A stretch of 64,000 nucleotides of DNA, from contig CM023536.1 of NCBI GenBank assembly GCA_013350335.1, positions 12,405,520 to 12,469,519 on the forward strand. Reading direction: 5' to 3'. Positions 58,267 through 64,000 of the stretch are shown one piece after another. The notes beneath the pieces are model-generated. The model worked only from the letters and a program-made list of their open reading frames with translations. It did no database searches and was not told the DNA's origin. The translations under genes and the position numbers were made by a program. This DNA is from Chimonanthus salicifolius (taxonomy: Eukaryota; Streptophyta; Magnoliopsida; Laurales; Calycanthaceae). Each line of letters opens with the position of its first letter. Positions within the stretch are counted from its first letter, which is position 1.

Positions 58267-58937
58267 CACAAGATCGACAATGACGGATGTGAAGAACAAA
58301 CTCGGCAGCAGATCTCCCCAACCTTGGTGCGGTGAAAGAGCAAGCGACAGTAATAGGAGAAAGGCAGTAGACCCTTTTACTTGAACAATAGAACCAGCGT
58401 TCGCAGATCTGGTGATAGAAGTCGGCAGAGGCGGCGGCGGAAGCAACTGTGCTGCGGGAGAAAGTACCGCAATAACAACCTAAATCCGATCTCCAATCAG
58501 TGATCTGACCGTACCTTGAAGGGCTATGAGAACCCCAATCTGATCTGCAGCTAGAAACGATGGTCTGCAGATCTGTTGTTAAAATGCCCAATTGATTGGG
58601 AAGAACAGATTTGCAGCAACGACTGCAAGGAGGCAGACGCACAGACCAGACCCGATCTTGAAATACCAACGAAGCAGCTATTGCAAGAATGAAGACTTGT
58701 TGGGCCGACGAACTGAAGTAGATTTGCTGGTTGATGATTGACAGATCTGTTGAGACTACAAAGTGGAAGGGTTCTGTCCTTGGTGGGCCTGCTCTGAATT
58801 CGAACTGTGCAGAAACAAAGAGAACCCTGCACAAGGGGCGGCAAGGTCAGAGAAGCACAACTGGGCTGGGGCGGACCGGAAGCGGTCCGACTGGAAATGA
58901 GTGCAGTTGTGTGCAGATTTGAAATCGTTGGATCGGC
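58267..58937 (-). other. Leader of element D, also rich in AGATCT
   Basis: GC-richer non-coding stretch right of element F that should belong to the leader of D, because gag of D begins just left of F. AGATCT occurs four times (near 58302, 58408, 58567 and 58742) in CAGATCTG-type contexts. Minus-strand open frames here (for example 58229-58834) have no recognisable domain. Confidence 0.55.
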
Positions 58938-59369
58938 TGATATAACGTAGAAACGTATATTACCAACCGTAGAAACACCATAACATAAGATTTACGTGGA
59001 AAATCACTAAGAAAAAAACTACGGGAGAAAGAGAGATAATCTTATTATAGAGTTGTCTATGATAAATACAGCATGATAAATATATAAGAGAAAAAAGAAT
59101 ACTAACAAAATTAGGAAACACAACTCTATTCAAGCTCTTTCTCCTTATTCAACTATACCGATGTTCTCTCATAGTAAAGATTATATTGCTCCGTGGATGA
59201 GACAAGTGTTTGTCGAACTACATAAATCTTGATATCCAGATTTATGATGTGGTGTGCTTGCTAATTGATTCATTATCGTACTGTGACTCTATGATCCACT
59301 GACTGATTGATTGTCTTCCATTGCTTATTATATTCCTAATCTTAGTGTTCATTGTGTTTATATTAACAT
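58938..59369 (-). repeat. Probable 5' LTR of element D with a decayed primer-binding site
   Basis: At 58935-58946 the plus strand reads GGCTGATATAAC, close to the expected inverse of a tRNA-Met site with small deletions. Beyond it a stretch starting CGTAGAAACGTATATT and ending TATATTAACA could be an LTR of about 420 bp (TGTTAATATAAAC on the minus strand). The 3' LTR of D is missing, so this cannot be confirmed by comparison. Confidence 0.4.
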
Positions 59370-59670
59370 AAGTAGGCAACGGTTGACATGAGTGCCTGTA
59401 TGAAATACCTCGGGTCAGTCAAATGCAAATACAAATTACTACGATAAAGCATGGCAACTTTAATTTCTAAAATCTGACAATGTCTTTACAACTCTATTTT
59501 TGTGATGGGGTGCGGAGAGAGATATTTCTGCTTAAAGCCAATAGTTAGAAAAAGTGCTTTAGGATTCAAGTTCTAGTGTTGACTTTTACTGTTGTGGCTA
59601 TAACATGCATAGCTATAGAGAATAGGAGATGAGAATAGTCTGAAACAGTTTTGTAAACTCATGCTGTTTG

Positions 59671-59726
<56 letters not shown>

Positions 59727-59989
59727 AATTAAGGTGTTCAGACCTCATAGAGTATTTTACTAATTTTCAGGACATGTGTAAATCTTTTTATCTGCACATA
59801 CCGAGTAACTCTAGAGGAGTGACTCTTTGGAGCATAGTGAGAATCGACTCAGACTTCTTGCTTCTTAAGATAAGTTCTTAGCCATCACTTCAACACCTTT
59901 GAGTTTTTTATTTATTTATAGTATAGGCAAAATAATCATAATTTGAATGAATGAATGTATGTATTTATAAATAGATTAAGAAACGTAAC
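59370..59989. other. Unassigned AT-rich sequence with an (AT)n tract
   Basis: Contains a TA microsatellite (59676-59711) followed by a T run. No open frame or repeat family recognised. Confidence 0.5.
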
Positions 59990-60039
59990 TGCATACTTTT
60001 CGTTAATTGATAGTTTAAACATAGTAGAGATAATGACAC

Positions 60040-60215
60040 TTTTATAACTCAAAATAAAACCTTGACTTAACGAGTAGGACAACTTGGGATTATTAGGATG
60101 ACCAAATTGATGATGCCAAACATGTAATGAATTTGATGAAAAGACTGATAACCGTGATCTACAAATTGAAAAAATAAATGTATAAATAAAGTGGACCCTG
60201 AATTGTATGGCAGAT
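60040..60215 (-). pseudogene. Fragment of a copia GAG-pre-integrase domain
   Basis: The minus strand reads SRLSVFSSNSLHVWHHQFGH then PNNPKLSYSLS. The H-x-x-H-x-x-x-H-P pattern (WHHQFGHP, about 60095-60118) is diagnostic of the block before copia integrases. Flanking copia sequence is too decayed to extend. It is not collinear with D, F or the element at the right edge, so it represents another old copia insertion. Confidence 0.65.
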
Positions 60216-61861
60216 TAATAACATTTGTCTCGATAATTAACCTGCTCTAATTGTGTCTAGTGAAATCCTAAGCCTTGATATATAGGTTTCAGAAATTGTC
60301 AGCTGCGTTCGGATGCGGATAACGCGGTAACCATTTATTACCCTTGTTTCGTAACTAAGGGATAGAGATTAAAAATCATCTTTTTGTCCATCTTCTCCTA
60401 TTTTTGAAAACCCTTTCCACACAAGGGGTATTCATAATACTCAGAGTAACCACTGATCAAGAATAACACCTGTAAAATTTACCCTTCATCCAAATGTAGC
60501 TCAAATATTTAGAAAGGTAGAGATGGATTCAATGAGTATCATCCTTCATCTCGACCACTCTTCCAACCTTTGATTCCCTTGACCATTATTGCAATAGGAG
60601 TACCTCGTCCTTATAGTGAAGAATTCTATTTTTAGAAAATGAGTCCTTACATATTAAATCTAATTGTTCATTAAGTGTATTGCAATTTGACTATCACTAA
60701 ATAGAGAATGTTTATTTTGTGCCAAATCAATCTTACCAACCAAACACTCCAAATCAATCAAACCGGGGAAACTTAAGCAAAAATGAAATTGCAGCGTGAG
60801 GGAAAAGGGGGGAAGCTACTCAATTTAAGGCTTCACTCGCTCGTTCAATTCCGCTCTAACGCTTGTTTAATAGACAGTGAGTGGAGTGCATAAGCCCATA
60901 AACTACAGATAATCAAATGGCTTCCTTATATGATTACATGGCTATCATATGTTGTACCTTTGTAGTATATATAATATAGATAATTTATCAATTGTTATAT
61001 TGAATTGCAACTAATACTAATTTACTAATTTACGATTTTCATAAATACTAAACTGCATAAGAAATTTTTCAATGTATTTCCTCTAATTTATCCATTTTTC
61101 TATCTCTTTCAATTTCCATACCTAAATTTTCTTTAGAGTTTATTTACTTTTATTTTGCTTCTCTAATTTTAAAATCTAATTTGCGTTTTCTCTACAATAT
61201 ATCAAACTTAGTACAATTTATTTGAATTGAGAGAAAGAAATTCGTGGTGACCTCATAGATAAGAGATACTCTTAAATCTTTGGGTGTAAACTGTGGAAGA
61301 ACATGAGTTTACCCAATTTAGCAAGAAAACTTAAGTTGCTTAAAAGTAGAAAGAAACATTTAAAGAAAACATGTTTAACAAGATTTTTTATAATAAACTT
61401 TCTATTCATACAAAAATAATGCTTCCATTTCTTATCCCAGTTTAGAGGGTCTTTTGTTAATTTTTATATATGAAAAATAAAGAGCATCGAAAATGAGATC
61501 AGATTTTTCTCTTCTATGGAATGGGAGCTTTTTGTTGGGACCATAACAAAGGTAACATTTTATCACACTTTAAGGAATTTATTTTCCATAAGAGGAATAA
61601 GAAAATTTCTTGAGGAAAATAAAACAAGACAATACTTCATTCATTTTTAATGAAAATAAAGATTTTGACACAATTAATAAAACTGCCAGATTTTTATAAT
61701 TCAACCAAAAGATGAATTTCATTATATTTATTGAATAATATGAATAAAACTCTAATATAATTTTTTTATAAAATTATTTTCTTCAAGAAAATATGCAGGA
61801 AGTAAAAAATAATCAACTAAGTTGACAAATCCGTATGTATCAACATATCAGCTGTTGTGGG
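60216..61861. other. Unassigned AT-rich sequence
   Basis: No coding region, LTR boundary or terminal inverted repeat could be supported over 1.6 kb. Base composition is about 70 percent A+T by eye, with no striking repeat. Confidence 0.5.
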
Positions 61862-62165
61862 CAGGGGTTGAAATATCGGTTTTGGATATGTGAATATCGG
61901 CCGATATGTATCGTATCGGCCGATATTCACAATATCGGCCTTGATATCGGCCGTATTATATCGGCCCGATATCAAAATATCGGCCGATATCGGCCGATAT
62001 TTAAAAAAAAAAGGAAGAAAGAGAAAAATATCGGCCGATATATCGGCCGATAACGATATATCGGTCGACATATCGGTATCGGCCGATATATCGGCCGATA
62101 ACGATATATCAATCGACATATCGTATCGGCCGATATATCGGCCGATACCGATTTTTAAACCCCTG
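61862..62165. mobile_element. hAT-like MITE made of TCGGCCGA palindromes
   Basis: The ends are inverted: CAGGGGTTGAAATATCGG on the left, and the complement of the right end reads CAGGGGTTTAAAAATCGG. Flanks gttgtggg and gtgtggga share tgtggg, suggesting a slightly altered 8-bp duplication. The 304-bp interior contains the palindrome TCGGCCGA ten times, mostly as ATATCGGCCGATAT, often back to back. It has no coding capacity. Open frames on both strands across it are produced by the repeat. Confidence 0.7.
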
Positions 62166-62430
62166 GTGTGGGAACGGGGACATGTTAAAAACTCTACCTT
62201 TGTATTACCTCCGTTGTCAGGTATTCCTTGTATCTGCTGCAATGCCTAAAATGTTTTGTATGATAATGTCACCGACGCTGAAACTGATTTTACAGACTGA
62301 TCTTCAAATCCACACAGTGAGAGAGAGGACCGATCTTGAAGTCCATGTAATTCTCTCCTTAGAGAGGGAGTGATAGATGAAAAATGGCATCACAGCCTAA
62401 ACTCTGAGTGAGCTTCATCACTCTAATATA
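62166..62430. other. Unassigned sequence between MITEs
   Basis: Less AT-rich than its surroundings. A plus-strand frame of 63 codons (62182-62373) has no recognisable motif. It might be a piece of a host gene or of an older element. Confidence 0.35.
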
Positions 62431-62607
62431 CTCCCTCTATTTCAATTTAAATGTCTGATATATATTTTGAAATTATCCTAAAATAGTTATTTGATATACC
62501 ATTTTAATTCTCTCTCTCAATCATATCTACTCTAATATGTCTTTTGAGAGTTATTCCTAAAACAATTCAAAATTTTAAAATGAGACACTAAAATGAGTTA
62601 CAGGGAG
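62431..62607. mobile_element. Stowaway-like MITE 1
   Basis: The left end CTCCCTCTATTTCAATTTAA is inverse to the right end (AAAATGAGTTACAGGGAG), as in Stowaway MITEs that begin CTCCCTC. TA precedes the left end. The right side has TG where TA is expected. 177 bp, AT-rich, no coding region. Confidence 0.75.
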
Positions 62608-62790
62608 TGTTTGCTAAAAAAAAAAAAATTAAAGAGATTAGAGTGATGGTCAAGAACCTATATCACGAAATAAGAGTTTTGAGTTCAATTCTCATTTCAC
62701 CTCAAAACACCACTCTTTATAGAGTTATCTTCTATGGGTAGAGAAGTTTATACATCTGCCAAATATTAATAGACTATTTAAAAAATTATA

Positions 62791-62978
62791 CTCTTTCCAT
62801 CTCATTTTAGTTGTCTGATTTAAAAATTTTGTATTTTTTAAAGAATTCTCTATATAAGACTAGCATTTTATGTAATCTTTTTTATTTTCAATACAATTTA
62901 TGCTACTTCAATATAAATAAAATAATTATTTTAAAAAATTTTCTTTATAAGATATTTAAATTGAAACAAAGAAGGAAA
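62791..62978. mobile_element. Stowaway-like MITE 2
   Basis: The left end CTCTTTCCATCTCATTTTAG is partly inverse to the right end (TTGAAACAAAGAAGGAAA). TA lies on both sides (62789-62790 and 62979-62980). 188 bp. More diverged than MITE 1. Confidence 0.65.
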
Positions 62979-62980
62979 TA

Positions 62981-63596
62981 TTTGATTTTTCACTTTTCGC
63001 TTTGTCCTTTGATAAGTTAATTTCTTAATTTCTAACACTTATTTATGTACTGATCTTGAAGAGAGAGACTTCTCGGGCCTCGTGGCTAGAATCTTAGGTT
63101 ACCCCACCATGAAAGAGAATGATATTAAAAGAATATCTCCAAATTAAACTAAAGAGAAGGATTTAACATAAAAAAATTTTAAGCATGGGCTGCATGCAAT
63201 CCTTTTCCCTTTTTTTTTTTACCCGTTTTCTAATGATAGCCTATTAATTAGGAATTTTGTTTTTCTACCTAACTTTGATTGCTTGACGGTGTGAATCAGT
63301 GAAGGAATCCTGTGTGGTAGGGACGGTATCCCTACATATAAAATACATTCATTCAAATGGAAAAGGAGCCAGCTGTGTGGACATATGACATCTTTGTTTC
63401 AACATAGTCGGCACTGCAGTAGCAGAAAAGCATTAGATTCGGTTGATTTGATTAAAATACAAGAAGCCCACATAATAATGTTACTCCAACCCATGTAGAA
63501 TTACTATCATTTTTTACTTGAAAATCTACTATTGAGAATTATTGATGATATATCGCGTGTCTATTATTGTCCAACATAAAAGTATATGTAGAAGTT
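62981..63596. other. Unassigned AT-rich sequence
   Basis: No supported feature. The word atgaaagagaatgatatta near 63110 resembles the very start of the window (tgaaagagaacaatatatat), which is a copia LTR candidate, but the match is too short to interpret. Confidence 0.4.
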
Positions 63597-63769
63597 GGTA
63601 AGTGACATATGGCATCTTTTATTGATACGAGTATAAAAAGAAATTACAAATCTCACAAAGGAGAAAAGAGTCAATCAATATCAATTTACAATCATTTTAT
63701 TAGGGAAGGTAACAATTAATGGAATGGACAAATTTGGAAAGTCAACTGAGTGAAGAATATCCGCTAATA
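63597..63769 (-). repeat. Probable 3' LTR of copia element H
   Basis: On the minus strand it follows the purine-rich TTTGTGGGAGAG (63770-63781) and starts TATTAGCGGATATTC, where TGTTAG would be usual. It contains CTTTTTATACTCG as a possible TATA box and CTAATAAAATG. The left end near 63597 is a guess (TGTAGAAG), because the partner LTR is outside the window. Confidence 0.45.
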
Positions 63770-64000
63770 CTCTCCCACAAACTCGATGGTAGAAAGGCAA
63801 CGAGTTGGATTTAAGTGCTGAGAAGCGTTGCCTGGATAAACCATTAGTGAAGATATCAGCAATCTGATCCTGAGAGTACACAAACTGAATTTGATAAGAG
63901 CTAGAGGTGACATGTTCGTGTATGAAATGATAATCAAACTCATTGTGTTTAGCTCTAGCATGGAACACAAGATTGGCACATTCACCGGCTCATGTAGAAG
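63770..64000 (-). pseudogene. Copia element H, RNase H C-terminus, cut by the window edge
   Basis: The minus strand reads ANLVFHARAKHNEFDYHFIH, EHVTSSSYQIQFVYSQDQIA and DIFTNGLSRQRFSALKSNSL. This is the conserved end of copia RNase H (NPVFHARTKHIE..., DQIADIFTK). The frame stays open through the polypurine tract into the LTR. The rest of the element lies beyond 64000. A stop just upstream in this frame near 63990 suggests decay. Confidence 0.85.

Larger units (their letters stand above)
28890..59369 (-). mobile_element. Ty1/copia element D, old host of nest 2
   Basis: Pieces of one copia polyprotein occur in the correct order on the minus strand. Gag is at 51600-52323, zinc knuckles and protease at 51002-51643, GAG-pre-integrase and integrase at 48641-49373 and 44801-44893, integrase C-terminus and RT at 31203-32195, and RT YVDD at 28890-29026. 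Each gap is filled by an element with its own target duplication. The leader lies at 58262-58937 beyond inserted element F, and a probable 5' LTR at about 58950-59369. The 3' part (RNase H, polypurine tract, 3' LTR) is missing. Stops and frameshifts are common. Confidence 0.8.

Noticed and set aside
57101..58834. Many open frames of 60-200 codons in the copia leaders
   Set aside because: They overlap on both strands in a GC-richer region between PBS and gag, show no domain, and are best explained by low stop-codon frequency.
59676..59711. (AT)n tract as a replication origin or matrix attachment site
   Set aside because: It is a plain microsatellite; nothing else nearby supports such a role.
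61835..62249. Open frames of 119-141 codons on both strands
   Set aside because: They run through the TCGGCCGA palindrome MITE, whose repeat lacks stops in several frames. No domain is present.
1..64000. Endogenous pararetrovirus
   Set aside because: All RT sequences here sit with gypsy- or copia-type integrase and LTRs. No movement protein or pararetrovirus-type gene order was seen.

Overview
The window is plant nuclear DNA, almost certainly from a flowering plant. It carries Ty3/gypsy and Ty1/copia LTR retrotransposons primed by initiator tRNA-Met (TGGTATCAGAGC-type sites), a Mutator-like element with a FAR1-type transposase, hAT and Stowaway-type DNA elements, and AT-rich filler. I found no intact host gene, tRNA, rRNA or CRISPR array. 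The species cannot be named from the sequence.

Nest 1 (847-27098) is a decayed Mutator-like element (MULE) with terminal inverted repeats of about 0.5 kb, an imperfect 8-bp target duplication, a broken FAR1/MULE transposase on the minus strand and a second broken gene of the 'putative plant transposon protein' type on the plus strand. The transposase is split by a solo LTR (4838-6762). The interior also received a Ty3/gypsy element A on the minus strand (7918-26516, TSD taggg). A's polyprotein is split by solo LTR J (16564-19647, TSD ggaat). A's left LTR is broken by a related plus-strand element B (10203 to about 15343). B ends abruptly where it meets A's integrase head to head, so a deletion has removed the rest of B and of A's LTR.

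A short TA-flanked DNA element (27263-27860) lies between the two nests.

Nest 2 (about 28890-59369) is an old minus-strand Ty1/copia element D whose coding sequence can be followed in order through five insertions: solo LTR G2 (29027-31197, TSD cttag), complete Ty3/gypsy element E (32201-44795, TSD tccag), hAT-like element (44902-48632, 8-bp TSD), solo LTR K (49374-50996) and complete Ty1/copia element F (52404-58261).

Element E is the youngest and most interesting. Its LTRs are almost identical. Its gag-pol is one frame with only three stop codons. It also has an extra 179-residue ORF with three CCHC zinc knuckles between the primer-binding site and gag.

The right end (59370-64000) holds a copia fragment, a MITE built of TCGGCCGA palindromes, two Stowaway-like MITEs and the 3' end of another copia element that runs out of the window. 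A theme across unrelated elements here is arrays of short palindromes or hairpins in LTRs, leaders and TIRs.
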